From assembly GCA_018334015.1 (NCBI GenBank), contig JAGXTI010000040.1, positions 124,001 to 188,000 of the forward strand: 64,000 bases of DNA, given 5' to 3'. Position numbers and translations under genes: made by a program. Under the pieces are notes generated by a model that was not told the DNA's origin, did no database searches, and worked only from the letters and a program-made list of their open reading frames with translations. This document shows positions 25,836 to 35,874 of this stretch, one piece after another. This DNA is from Silanimonas sp. Its GTDB lineage: Bacteria > Pseudomonadota > Gammaproteobacteria > Xanthomonadales > Xanthomonadaceae. Position 1 is the first letter of the stretch. Each line of letters begins with the position of its first letter.

Positions 25836-27182
25836 ATGTCCGAGATCCTCTTCGGCCTTTTTGGCCTGTCCGTCCTGATCGGCCTGACTTGGCTCTTCTC
25901 CATGGCCAAGCGCGAGGTGGACTGGCGACTGGTCGGTACCGGCGTGCTGATCCAGATCCTGTTCGCCATCTTCGTGCTGCTCACGCCTTTCGGCGCGGCG
26001 GTGTTCGACACCCTGGCCCGCGGTTTCGTCACCCTGTCCTCGTTCACCACCGAAGGGGCACGGATGGTGTTCGGCGACCTCGCCACCTCCGAGGCTCTCG
26101 GCTTCATCTTCGTGTTCCAGGTGCTGCCGACGGTGATCTTCTTCGCCGCGCTCACCGCCGTGCTCTACCACTTCGGCGTGATGCAGGTGGTGGTCAAGGG
26201 CATGGCCTGGGCGATCACCAAGGTGATGAAGGTCTCCGGTGCCGAGACCACCTCGGTCTGCGCCAGCGTCTTCATCGGTCAAACGGAAGCACCGCTGATG
26301 GTGCGGCCCTACATCGCCAAGATGACCGACTCCGAGCTGCTGACCATGATGATCGGCGGCATGGCCACCATCGCCGGCGGCGTGATGGCCACCTACGTGA
26401 TGATGATGGGCGGCAGCGACCCGGCGCTGCAGACCTACTACGCCAAGCACTTCCTCGCCGCCAGCGTGATGGCCGCACCGGCCACCTTCGTGATCGCCAA
26501 GATCCTCTGCCCCGAGCGCGGCGAGCCGCTGACCCGCGGCAATGTCCGCATCGAGGTCGAGAAAACCTCGGTCAACGTCATCGACGCCGCCGCCGCCGGT
26601 GCCGGCGATGGCGTCAAGCTGGCCATCAACATCGCCGCCATGCTGCTGGCCTTTGTCGCGCTGATCGCTCTCATCAATGCCCTGATCGGTGGCGCGGCCT
26701 ACCACACCGGCCTGACCGGCTGGCTCAACGCCGGCAACGATCCGCGCTGCACCAGCGACGCCGCCTTCGCAGCGATCGCCGCGAACGGCTGCACCCAGGT
26801 CCATCTGGGTGCGATCCTCGGCCTCGTGCTGGCACCGATCACCTGGGTGATCGGCATCCCCTGGGACGATGCCCTGATCGCTGGCGGACTGATCGGCCAG
26901 AAGATCGTGCTCAACGAGTTCATCGCCTTCATGCTGCTCGCCGAAGTGCCGGTCGGCAGCGACCCCGGTGCCATCAGCCACGAAACGCGGGTGATCCTGA
27001 CCTACGCGCTGTGCGGCTTCGCCAACTTCGCCTCGATCGCCATCCAGATCGGCGGCATCGGCTCGATGGCCCCGGAGCGCCGCACCGACATCGCCCGTTT
27101 CGGCCTGCGCGCGGTGCTGGGCGGCTCGATCGCGACGCTGATGACGGCGACCATCGCCGGCGTGATGATCAACTGGTCCTGA
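25836..27182 (+). CDS. Concentrative nucleoside transporter (CNT family)
   Basis: Sodium- or proton-coupled nucleoside importer of 448 residues in the inner membrane. CNT signatures include VCASVFIGQTEAPLMVRPY near residue 140-158 (the GQTEAPLM motif), the GGMATIAGGVMATYV hairpin, and KIVLNEFIAFMLL plus the GFANFASIAIQIGGIG region near the C-terminus. It precedes a PfkB-family kinase by eight bases, forming an uptake-and-phosphorylation pair. Confidence 0.92.
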   Translation: MSEILFGLFGLSVLIGLTWLFSMAKREVDWRLVGTGVLIQILFAIFVLLTPFGAAVFDTLARGFVTLSSFTTEGARMVFGDLATSEALGFIFVFQVLPTVIFFAALTAVLYHFGVMQVVVKGMAWAITKVMKVSGAETTSVCASVFIGQTEAPLMVRPYIAKMTDSELLTMMIGGMATIAGGVMATYVMMMGGSDPALQTYYAKHFLAASVMAAPATFVIAKILCPERGEPLTRGNVRIEVEKTSVNVIDAAAAGAGDGVKLAINIAAMLLAFVALIALINALIGGAAYHTGLTGWLNAGNDPRCTSDAAFAAIAANGCTQVHLGAILGLVLAPITWVIGIPWDDALIAGGLIGQKIVLNEFIAFMLLAEVPVGSDPGAISHETRVILTYALCGFANFASIAIQIGGIGSMAPERRTDIARFGLRAVLGGSIATLMTATIAGVMINWS

Positions 27183-27190
27183 GGTTCGCG

Positions 27191-28201
27191 ATGGACGACC
27201 GCGTCCTCGTCATCGGCAGCTACAACCACGATCTGATCTGGGAACTCGATGCCCTGCCCGCTCCGGGCGAAACCCGGCGTGCCTTGGGCTTTCGTCAGGG
27301 CCCCGGCGGCAAGGGCATGAACCAGGCAGTGGCGGCCGCCCGCCAAGGGGTGGCCACGGCCTTCATCGGCGCCTGCGGGGCCGATGCCTTCGCCGCCGAC
27401 CTGCGCGCTCTGGCCGCGGCTGAAGGCATCGAAGCCCGGCTGGAAACGGTGCCCGAGGCCGCCACCGGCAGCGCCGCCATCCTGGTCGATGCGGCCGGCC
27501 GCAACAGCATCGCGGTCGCACTCGGCGCCAACGACCGGCTGTCCGCCGCCCATGTCGAGGCCCAGGCCGAGTTGTTGACCAAAGCCCGTGTGGTGCTGGC
27601 ACCGCTGGAGTCGCCACCGGCGGCCGTGGCCCGGGCCTTCGCACTGGGACGGGCCGCCGGCGCGATCACCCTGCTCAACCCGGCCCCGGTCCACCCGGAA
27701 CTGGATGCCGGGCTGCTCGACCTCGCCGACCTGCTGACGCCGAACGAAACCGAATTCGCCCAATTGCTCGGGCGTTTTGCGGGCGTCCGTGTCGATGCCG
27801 CGGCCTTGGCCTCGCTCGACGATGAAAGCCTCGCCGCGCTCTGCGCCCGCCTGCCCTGCTCCACCCTGGTGCTGACTCTGGGCGCGGCCGGGGTGTTCGC
27901 GGCCGCTGGCGGCCGGGCCGCTGCGCACGCGCCCAAGCGCCTTCAGCAGCCCTGCCGGCTGCCCGTGCCCGAGGTGACGGTGATCGACACCACCGGCGCC
28001 GGCGATGCCTTCAACGGTGCGCTGGCGGCAGCCTGGGCCAGTGCCCCCGACCACCCTCTCACGAGCGTGTTGCCCTGGGCGGTGGCGGTGGCCAGCCTGT
28101 CCACCGAGCGCACCGGGGCGGCACTCGCCGTACCGCGGCGGGCCGAAACCGAAGCCCGTTTCGGGCAACGGTTCCCGGCGGCTTCATGGCCGCTGGGCTA
28201 G
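27191..28201 (+). CDS. PfkB-family sugar/nucleoside kinase, ribokinase-like
   Basis: Cytosolic kinase of 336 residues. The N-terminal GG motif (FRQGPGGKGMNQAVAAARQG, about 33-52) and the C-terminal DTTGAGDAFNGALAAAW with the catalytic Asp near residue 270 are the two PfkB signatures; LTPNETEF lies between. Ribokinase is the closest overall pattern, but linkage to a nucleoside transporter makes ribose from nucleosides, or a nucleoside itself, the likely substrate (inference). A 12-residue insertion before the VTVIDTTGAG segment is slightly unusual. Confidence 0.86.
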   Translation: MDDRVLVIGSYNHDLIWELDALPAPGETRRALGFRQGPGGKGMNQAVAAARQGVATAFIGACGADAFAADLRALAAAEGIEARLETVPEAATGSAAILVDAAGRNSIAVALGANDRLSAAHVEAQAELLTKARVVLAPLESPPAAVARAFALGRAAGAITLLNPAPVHPELDAGLLDLADLLTPNETEFAQLLGRFAGVRVDAAALASLDDESLAALCARLPCSTLVLTLGAAGVFAAAGGRAAAHAPKRLQQPCRLPVPEVTVIDTTGAGDAFNGALAAAWASAPDHPLTSVLPWAVAVASLSTERTGAALAVPRRAETEARFGQRFPAASWPLG

Positions 28202-28237
28202 CAGGGAAAACCCCAACAGCCCAGAAGGATCGTCGCT

Positions 28238-29100
28238 GTGTTCGTGATCATCGGTTTCGTCGTCGTGCTCGCCTGCGTGTTCGGCGGTTTCATGCTGGCC
28301 GGCGGCAACATCATGGTGGTCGCCCGGGCGGCCCCGATCGAGATGCTGATCATCTGCGGGGCTGCACTCGGTGGTTTCATCACCGCCAATGGCCCGAAGG
28401 TCATCAAGGAGACCATCGGCGGCGTGCTCGGCCTGTTCAAGGGCCCGAAGTACGGCAAGACCGATTACGTCGAGCTGCTCAAGCTGCTCTACGAGATCCT
28501 GATGAAGATCCGCAAAGAGGGTCTGATGGCGATCGAGGCCCATGTCGAAAACCCGAGTCCAGCGCCCTCTTCCAGAAGTACCCGAAGGTGCTGGCCGACC
28601 ACCACCTGCTCGATTTCATCACCGACTGCCTGCGCCTGATGGTGGGTGGCAACATGAACCCGCACGAGCTGGAAGCGGTGCTCGAAGCCGAACTGGAAAC
28701 CCACCACAAGGAAACCCACGCCGCCTCGCACTCGGTGCAGGTGGTGGCTGACGGCCTGCCGGCCTTCGGTATCGTGGCCGCGGTGCTCGGCATCGTGAAA
28801 GTGATGAGCTACGTCGGCCGCGCACCGCCGGAAGTGATCGGCTCGATGGTGGCCGCAGCACTGGTCGGCACCTTCCTCGGCATCCTGCTGGGCTATGGCT
28901 TTGTCGGACCGGTGGCCACCGCCATGGGGACGCGCGCCGAAGCCGACAGCAAGCCTTTTGAACTGGTCAAGATCGCCCTGCTGGCCTCGGTGCGCGGCTA
29001 CCCGCCGCCGGTGGCGATCGAGTTCGCCCGCAAGCAGCTGTTCTCCAACCTCCGTCCCAGCTTCGCCGATCTCGAAGGCGAGCTGAAGGCCGCCAAGTAA
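28238..29100 (+). pseudogene. motA: Flagellar stator gene motA with a one-base frameshift
   Basis: Encodes the four-helix stator subunit of the flagellar proton channel. From GTG 28238 (AAGGA eight bases upstream) the frame reads MFVIIGFVVVLACVFGGFML and is intact to EAHVENP, then continues out of frame to a stop at 28639. The correct sequence (ESSALFQKYPKVLADHH... ending LEGELKAAK) resumes in the next frame. Restoring one C in the run 28552-28554 (CCC to CCCC) gives VENPESSALFQKYP and a 287-residue protein of normal length. The total length, 863 bases, is one short of a whole number of codons. It is either a genuine loss mutation, a phase-variable tract or a sequencing error. Confidence 0.9.
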
Positions 29101-29127
29101 GCCACCAGGCCCTCAAGGAGTACGCCC

Positions 29128-30153
29128 ATGGCGGGGAAGGACGAACGGCCGATCATCATCGTCAAGAAGAAGGTCTACGCGGCCGGTCACCACGGCGGCT
29201 CGTGGAAAGTGGCCTTCGCCGATTTCGCCACTGCGATGATGGCCTTCTTCCTGCTGCTCTGGCTGGTCGCCACCATGACGGAAGAGCAGCTCGGCGGCAT
29301 TTCCGAATACTTCCGCAACCCCTCGATCGTCGAGGGCCGCTCGGTCGTGATGGCGCCCGGCGCGATGGGCCCCGGGGGCGCCGGTGATGCACCGGTGCGG
29401 ATCTTCGACGCGGTGACGCCGCCCGATCCGGCCACCACCGACGGCGCGGTCGAGGGTGCGGCACCAATGACCGAGGCGCAGATCGAAGCCGAGGCCCGCG
29501 AGATCGAAAAACGCCGGCTGGAGCAACTCAAGGAGGAGCTCCAGCAGGCGATCGAAACCTCGCCGGCGCTGCAGGCCTTCAAGGATCAGCTGCTGCTCGA
29601 CATCACCCCCGAGGGCCTGCGCATCCAGATCGTTGATCAGCGCAACCGGCCGATGTTTGACATTGGCAGCCATCGCCTGCAGAGCTACACGATCAGCATC
29701 CTCAACGAACTGGCGCCCTACCTGCAGAGCGTGCCGAACCGCATCAGCATCAGCGGCCATACCGATGTGACGCCTTTCGCCGGCGACGACACCGGCTACA
29801 CCAATTGGGAACTGTCGGCCGATCGCGCCAACGCCGCCCGGCGCGCACTCATCGGCGGTGGGCTCGGTGCCGACCGGATCGCCCGCGTGGTCGGTCTGGC
29901 CTCGACCGTGCTGTTTGACCCCGCCGATCCCACTCATCCGATCAACCGCCGTATCAGCATCATCGTCATGAACAAGGCCGCTGAAGAGGCCGCCGCCAGC
30001 ATGCAGACCGAGGTCGAAGCCGAAGCCGAAACTGAGGCCGCACCGCCCCCCGACACTGGCACTCGCGGCGATGCCGCCGATCCTCCGCCGGCGGGTGGCG
30101 CACAGCGTCCACCCGGGCTGCCGGTGGGTGCCGGGCTGCCGACGCTGCGCTGA
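29128..30153 (+). CDS. motB: Flagellar motor protein MotB
   Basis: Stator subunit that anchors the MotA4B2 channel to peptidoglycan; 341 residues. The single membrane helix (about 29-51) starts with the proton-carrying residue Asp32 (FADFATAMMAFFLLLWL), at the same position as in E. coli. An acidic linker follows, then the OmpA-like peptidoglycan-binding domain (ISISGHTDVTPFAGDD near 210, NRRISIIVMNK near 275). The Pro/Ala/Glu-rich C-terminal tail is long. It lies 27 bases after the frameshifted motA and is itself intact. Confidence 0.95.
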   Translation: MAGKDERPIIIVKKKVYAAGHHGGSWKVAFADFATAMMAFFLLLWLVATMTEEQLGGISEYFRNPSIVEGRSVVMAPGAMGPGGAGDAPVRIFDAVTPPDPATTDGAVEGAAPMTEAQIEAEAREIEKRRLEQLKEELQQAIETSPALQAFKDQLLLDITPEGLRIQIVDQRNRPMFDIGSHRLQSYTISILNELAPYLQSVPNRISISGHTDVTPFAGDDTGYTNWELSADRANAARRALIGGGLGADRIARVVGLASTVLFDPADPTHPINRRISIIVMNKAAEEAAASMQTEVEAEAETEAAPPPDTGTRGDAADPPPAGGAQRPPGLPVGAGLPTLR

Positions 30154-30420
30154 ACACGGGTCGGAGGATGGCGCACACTGCCTTGTGCGCAGCGTTCCTG
30201 CTTGCAGAGCGACCGCTGCGATGCACCACACCGGAGTGATCACTCACCGACCGGAACTCAGGGGCTGATCGCTGCTGGAACGCGTGCGGTGTGCTCGATC
30301 GGGGGGCCACGGCGATTGCGACAGCACCCATCAGAAATAGCACCACCGCCATGCCGCCGAGAACCGCAAGCCGGTTTTCCGATGCAACAGCCAAAAGGAT
30401 GCCGGCAAGAGCCGCCAGCT

Positions 30421-31266
30421 TCAGGCGGCGATGGGCAGGACGGGGGACTCGATACTTGGCTGTATCACCATCGCGGTCGTCCGCGGTGCCAGCTCAGCCA
30501 GCACCGTCCCGTGGTGATCGAGCAGGCGCAGGGTGCCGTCGGCCTCTTCAACCAAGGCGGTCAAGCTCTCCACCCAATCACCGTCGTTGGCGTAGATCAG
30601 ACCGTTGCGCTCGATCAGCGCCGGTCGGTGGATGTGGCCGCAGACGATGCCATCGAGACCGCGGCGGCGCACATCATCCAGGCCGGCTTCGATGAAACGC
30701 TGGATGTAGCGTTCGGCCGCACCGCTCTGGCGCTTGAGAAAATCGGCAAGCGACCAGTAACGCAGGCCGAAGCGTCGGCGCAGGGCGTTGGCGATGCGGT
30801 TGCCGGTGAGGATGCGCTCGTAGAGCCAGTCGCCGAAGCGCTCCTCGAAACCGCCGAACTGGGTGAGGCTGTCGTAATCGTCGCCATGCACCACCAGCAA
30901 GCGACGGCCGTCGGCGGTGGTATGGATGATGCGCCGACGCACGCTCATGCGTGGCAGCAGCAGGCCGCAGACATGGCGGATCGGCCGATCGTGGTTGCCC
31001 GGCACGTACACCAGCTCGGTGCCCTGACTGCGCAGCCGGTGCAGGGCCTCGACCACATGGTTCTGCGCCGTTCCCCAGACCGCGCGCTTGGCCGAGAGCC
31101 ACCAGAGATCGACGATGTCGCCGACGAGGTAGAGGCGTTCGACCTGCAAGCCAGCGAGAAAGCGGGCCAGTTCTTCAGCGTGGCAATGCGCCGCGCCAAG
31201 ATGGACATCGGAGACGAAGGCCGCACGCCGGCGGACGGAGGGCGAGTGCTTCGGGGATGGGCTCAT
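30421..31266 (-). CDS. Calcineurin-like phosphoesterase, LpxH-type UDP-2,3-diacylglucosamine diphosphatase-like
   Basis: Metallophosphoesterase of 281 residues with all dinuclear metal motifs in order: SDVHLG (19-24), GDIVDLWW (49-56), GNHDR (about 90), VVHGDDYD (about 127) and GHIHRP (about 207). The pattern matches the UDP-2,3-diacylglucosamine hydrolase group of lipid A synthesis, although the true essential lpxH may be elsewhere. Its ATG overlaps the stop of the upstream OlsB-like gene (ATGA), so it is translated with an aminolipid acyltransferase. Assignment to lipid A versus another lipid phosphoester is open. Confidence 0.78.
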   Translation of the reverse strand: MSPSPKHSPSVRRRAAFVSDVHLGAAHCHAEELARFLAGLQVERLYLVGDIVDLWWLSAKRAVWGTAQNHVVEALHRLRSQGTELVYVPGNHDRPIRHVCGLLLPRMSVRRRIIHTTADGRRLLVVHGDDYDSLTQFGGFEERFGDWLYERILTGNRIANALRRRFGLRYWSLADFLKRQSGAAERYIQRFIEAGLDDVRRRGLDGIVCGHIHRPALIERNGLIYANDGDWVESLTALVEEADGTLRLLDHHGTVLAELAPRTTAMVIQPSIESPVLPIAA

Positions 31267-32492
31267 GCGGCGGCCTCGGGCGGCGTGGACAAACTGATGG
31301 CGGCGTCACCGAGATAGCGACGTGCCTTCCTCGCCTGCATGCGGTGCAGGTCGATTTCGATCAGGCCATCGACGCAGTTGGTGAAATCCGGGTCCACGCC
31401 AAAGGCCAGAAAGCGCGCACCGCCCGGCTCGCAGAGCTCGGTGTACTGCTTGTAGAGCACCGGCACCCTGACGCCCAGCCCATCCAGATTGGCACGCAGC
31501 AACTTGAAGCTCTGTTCGGTGTCGAGGCCGCGATAGCAGGGGGCTTGGGCGAGGAAGCGAAACGGCCGACGGGCACGGACGCCGGGTTTCTGCCGATCCT
31601 CCGCCAACACCTCGGGCGGGCCGAAATGCTGGCCGTAAAAGGCCACCAGATGCTCACGGGCGCTGATCGGCAAAGCGGCACTGATCGAGACCGGACCCAA
31701 CAGGTAGCGCACCTCCGGGTGGGCGCGCAGGTAGGCGCCGATACCGAGCCAGAGGTAGTCGAGGCTGCGCGTGCCCCAGTACTCGGGGGCAACGAAGCTG
31801 CGGCCCAGTTCCATGCCTTGATTGATGCGCTCGCGGGCCGGGCCGTCGAATTCGAACAGGCTGGCGGTGTAGAGGCCGGTAAGCCCACGCGTGGCCAGCA
31901 CCCGCGCTCCCCGGCAGACGCGATAGGCACCCACCACCGCCCGGGCCTTGGCGTCCCAGAGCACGATGTGCTCGTACCAAGCGTCGTAGCGGTCGATGTC
32001 GAGAGCGCGACCGGTGCCTTCGCCGACCGCGCGGAAGCTGGCTTCGCGCAGGCGGCCGATCTCGCGCAGCAGCAGGCTGTACCGGCCCAGTCCACCCACC
32101 CGGATCTGCAAGCCATCGGGCGTGTTTCCAAGTTCGCGCAGGGCCGCCACCTCGCGCTCGAGTGCAACCCTGGGCACCGCGGCCACCAGCTTGGCCTGCG
32201 CCGGTGGAGCGCTCTCGCGGCGACTGCCGATCGCCTCCAGAGCTTGCCGGATCGGAGCCAGAGCCGGCGCCGAAGCCAAGTAACCCCGTACGCCATCCAT
32301 CAGCACGGCGCTGCTGTGCTGGGCATGGGCACTGAGTCGGGCATTGAACTCACCGAGCCGATTGATACCCCGTCGGGCCTTGTCCATGCCGCGTTGCAGC
32401 GGCGCTTTGGCCCCGACGATCCAGAGCGGGAGGCGATCAGGATGACGATGCTTGGCCTGGATCACGCGCGAGTCCGCTGGGGTTTCTCGCAT
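31263..32492 (-). CDS. OlsB-like ornithine/amino-acid N-acyltransferase (GNAT-type), with relic N-terminus
   Basis: Residues about 113-409 form the same OlsB/GNAT-like domain as in the neighbouring larger protein: WYEHIVLWD, GLTGLYTASLFEF, GMELGRSFVAPEYWGTRSLDYLWLGIGAYL and the C-terminal VPVLYKQYTELCEPGGARFLAFGVDPDF. Such enzymes N-acylate ornithine or a related amino acid with 3-hydroxyacyl-ACP. The first about 110 residues lack the HX4D acyltransferase motif, but ALAPIRQALEAIGS aligns with the inter-domain linker of the fused paralogue. The start codon (ATG 32492) is uncertain; Met36 and Met65 are alternatives. Confidence 0.8.
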   Translation of the reverse strand: MRETPADSRVIQAKHRHPDRLPLWIVGAKAPLQRGMDKARRGINRLGEFNARLSAHAQHSSAVLMDGVRGYLASAPALAPIRQALEAIGSRRESAPPAQAKLVAAVPRVALEREVAALRELGNTPDGLQIRVGGLGRYSLLLREIGRLREASFRAVGEGTGRALDIDRYDAWYEHIVLWDAKARAVVGAYRVCRGARVLATRGLTGLYTASLFEFDGPARERINQGMELGRSFVAPEYWGTRSLDYLWLGIGAYLRAHPEVRYLLGPVSISAALPISAREHLVAFYGQHFGPPEVLAEDRQKPGVRARRPFRFLAQAPCYRGLDTEQSFKLLRANLDGLGVRVPVLYKQYTELCEPGGARFLAFGVDPDFTNCVDGLIEIDLHRMQARKARRYLGDAAISLSTPPEAAA

Positions 32493-32572
32493 CCTGCGGA
32501 CCGATCACGACGCCACCGTGATGCCGCGATGACCACCGCGTTGCGACGCGGCCTGCAAAAAAACAGCGCGGC

Positions 32573-34441
32573 TCAGGCGACCTGCTGCGAGCCGTCCTTG
32601 GGTGGCGCCTTCGTCGGGTCCTGTGGCGGCCAGAGCCCGCCGTCGGCACCGGCGATGTAGCGCTGCAGCTTCTTCGGCTTGATGCAGTGCAGGTCCAGCT
32701 CGATCATGCCGACCACGCTGTTGGAAAAGCTCGGGTCAACACCGAAGGCGAGGAAGCGCGCACCGCCCGGTTCGCAGAGTTCGGTGTACTGCTTGTAGAG
32801 CACCGGCACCTTGGCACCCAGGGCATCGAGACTTTTCTTCAGCATCTTGAAGCTCTGCTCGGCATCGAGGCCGCGGTAGCAGGGGGCTTCGGCATGGAAG
32901 CGGAAGGGCCGGCGCGCCCGCACGAAAGGCAACACACCTTCGCCGGCCGCGGCCGCGGTGGCGATAGCACTGGCATCGGCATCGGCACTGGCGGTCGCAG
33001 CAGCCCGGACCGCATCGCCGGCATCGAGCGCCGTGGGCAGGCCGAAATGCTGACTGTAGTAGGCCACCAGATGTTCGCGCGCCTCGGTCGGCAAGGAACC
33101 ACTGATCGAGACCGGCCCGAACAGGTAACGCAACTCGGGATGCGCCCGCAGGTAGGCCCCGATACCGAGCCAGAGGTAGTCGAGGCTGCGCGTGCCCCAG
33201 TACTCGGGGGTCACGAAGCTGCGGCCCAGTTCCATGCCCTGGGCGAGATGCACGAGCATCGGTGCGCCGTAATCGAACAGGCTGGCGGTGTAGAGGCCGG
33301 AGAGCCCGCGTGCCTCCATCACCTCGGTGCCACGGCAGACGCGGTAAGCCCCGGCGACCGCCCAGGCCTCGGCATCCCAGAGCACGATGTGCTCGTACCA
33401 GGTGTCGTAGGCATCGACGTCGATGGCGCGGCGGGTACCACCACCGACACTGCGGAAGCTGAGCTCGCGCAGGCGGCCCAGTTCGCGCAGCAGCAGGCTG
33501 TCGGAGCTGAGCCGTCCGACCCGGATCTGCTTGCCATCCGGCGTGTGGCCGAGTTCGCGCAAGGCCATCACCTCGGCGCGCAGGGCGGCGCGATCGACCG
33601 GGTGAGCCAGTGGCGCCGGATCGGGCGGGGCCTGCTCGGCCGGCGTGCCGATCGCCTCCAGATCCCGACGCACCGCCGCCAGCACCGCCAGGCTGTCCTC
33701 GCCCTCCGCCGGCGGCAGTTGCCGCGGCAGGCCGATCCGCAATTCGATGCGCATGCCGCGCGCCTTGAACAGCTCTCTCGGCAACAGGGCGGTGCCGAGC
33801 GGCCGGAACAGGCTGGCCAGCGCGTAGAACAGGGCCGAATTGCGGGCCTCGATGCGCACCGGCAACACCGGTGCCGCGCTGTCACGGGCGAAGCGGACGA
33901 AGCCCGGCCGCCAACGACCATCCCGAATGCCGCGCCAGCCCAGCCGCGCCACCGCGCCGGCCGGGAACAGGATCACCACCTGCTCGGCCTCCAAAGCCTC
34001 GGTGACGGCTTTCAGGCTATCAGGACTGGGCCGCCCGCCGAAGACCCGCAAGGGCAGGAACAGGCTGCGCAGGCCCTTGAATTCGAGCAGGAAATCGTTG
34101 GCCAGGATGCGCACATCGCGGCGCACCGAACCGACCAGATGCAGCAGGGCGAGCGAGTCCAGGGCGCCGAGCGGGTGGTTGGCGACGATCAGCAGCCGAC
34201 CCTGGGCCGGAATGCGGGCGCGCTCGACCGGGTCGACCGTGTAGCGCACGCCCAGAAAATCGAGCCCGTGTTCGATGAAGTCGAAGCCGGTGCGGTGGGC
34301 GTTGGCGGCCAGCCAGGCATTGATCGCATCGAGATGCCCGAGCCAAGCCAGAGCGCGCGCGAGGCGGCGACCCCAAGGGGCGCGTGCGCCCTCGAACCAC
34401 TCGGGGAAACGATCAGACAGACGGCGTTCGAGATCGATCAC
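32573..34441 (-). CDS. OlsF-like bifunctional acyltransferase: PlsC-type O-acyltransferase fused to OlsB-like N-acyltransferase
   Basis: Protein of 622 residues joining both activities needed for ornithine-lipid-type aminolipids. The N-terminal part (about 40-250) is a lysophospholipid-acyltransferase domain with NHPLGALD (the HX4D motif, near residue 88) and FPAGAVAR (about 165). The C-terminal part (about 275-600) is the OlsB-like domain. The same order occurs in OlsF of Serratia and Flavobacterium. GTG 34441 is preceded by GGGAGG four bases upstream and is preferred over GTG 34465. An Ala/Asp-rich insertion of about 35 residues sits within the second domain, absent in the paralogue. It lies 80 bases upstream of that paralogue. 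Confidence 0.85.
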   Translation of the reverse strand: MIDLERRLSDRFPEWFEGARAPWGRRLARALAWLGHLDAINAWLAANAHRTGFDFIEHGLDFLGVRYTVDPVERARIPAQGRLLIVANHPLGALDSLALLHLVGSVRRDVRILANDFLLEFKGLRSLFLPLRVFGGRPSPDSLKAVTEALEAEQVVILFPAGAVARLGWRGIRDGRWRPGFVRFARDSAAPVLPVRIEARNSALFYALASLFRPLGTALLPRELFKARGMRIELRIGLPRQLPPAEGEDSLAVLAAVRRDLEAIGTPAEQAPPDPAPLAHPVDRAALRAEVMALRELGHTPDGKQIRVGRLSSDSLLLRELGRLRELSFRSVGGGTRRAIDVDAYDTWYEHIVLWDAEAWAVAGAYRVCRGTEVMEARGLSGLYTASLFDYGAPMLVHLAQGMELGRSFVTPEYWGTRSLDYLWLGIGAYLRAHPELRYLFGPVSISGSLPTEAREHLVAYYSQHFGLPTALDAGDAVRAAATASADADASAIATAAAAGEGVLPFVRARRPFRFHAEAPCYRGLDAEQSFKMLKKSLDALGAKVPVLYKQYTELCEPGGARFLAFGVDPSFSNSVVGMIELDLHCIKPKKLQRYIAGADGGLWPPQDPTKAPPKDGSQQVA

Positions 34442-34481
34442 GCGGCCTCCCGAGAATATGCACACCCTGTAGCAGGCGATT

Positions 34482-34615
34482 CATCATTGCGTATGATGGA
34501 TTGAACCATTGTGACACACGTCAATCCAGCGCCTGAACGGCGGGGGTGCGAAGGCACCAACGGGCGTGTATGATCTGCTGCCATCTTTCCATCCGAATCA
34601 AGGGATATAAGACCC
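34482..34615 (+). promoter_or_regulatory. metK leader with nested inverted repeats
   Basis: CATCAT-TGCGT-ATGATG (34482-34498) abuts GGATTGA (34498-34504), which pairs with TCAATCC (34521-34527) across 16 bases. Then GGTGC-GAAG-GCACC (34545-34558) forms a tight hairpin, and TATGAT (34569-34574) looks like a -10 box. AAGGGA lies ten bases before the metK ATG. The arrangement suggests a repressor site or structured leader. It does not match the SAM-I, SAM-II or SAH riboswitch cores as I know them. Confidence 0.4.
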
Positions 34616-35860
<1,245 letters not shown>

Positions 35861-35874
35861 GCGCCAAGAAAAAA

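Noticed and set aside
30160-30394. Short minus-strand frame with a hydrophobic N-terminus (MAVASENRLAVLGGMAVVLFL), 26 bases after the LpxH-like gene
   Set aside because: It runs on into the antisense of motB before stopping and has no ribosome-binding site or recognisable domain. A real small gene with a frameshift cannot be excluded; the rest of the motB-phosphoesterase gap holds nothing I can support.
34500-34615. Known SAM or SAH riboswitch before metK
   Set aside because: The stems and conserved cores of SAM-I, SAM-II and SAH classes, as I recall them, are not present; only unassigned inverted repeats are seen.
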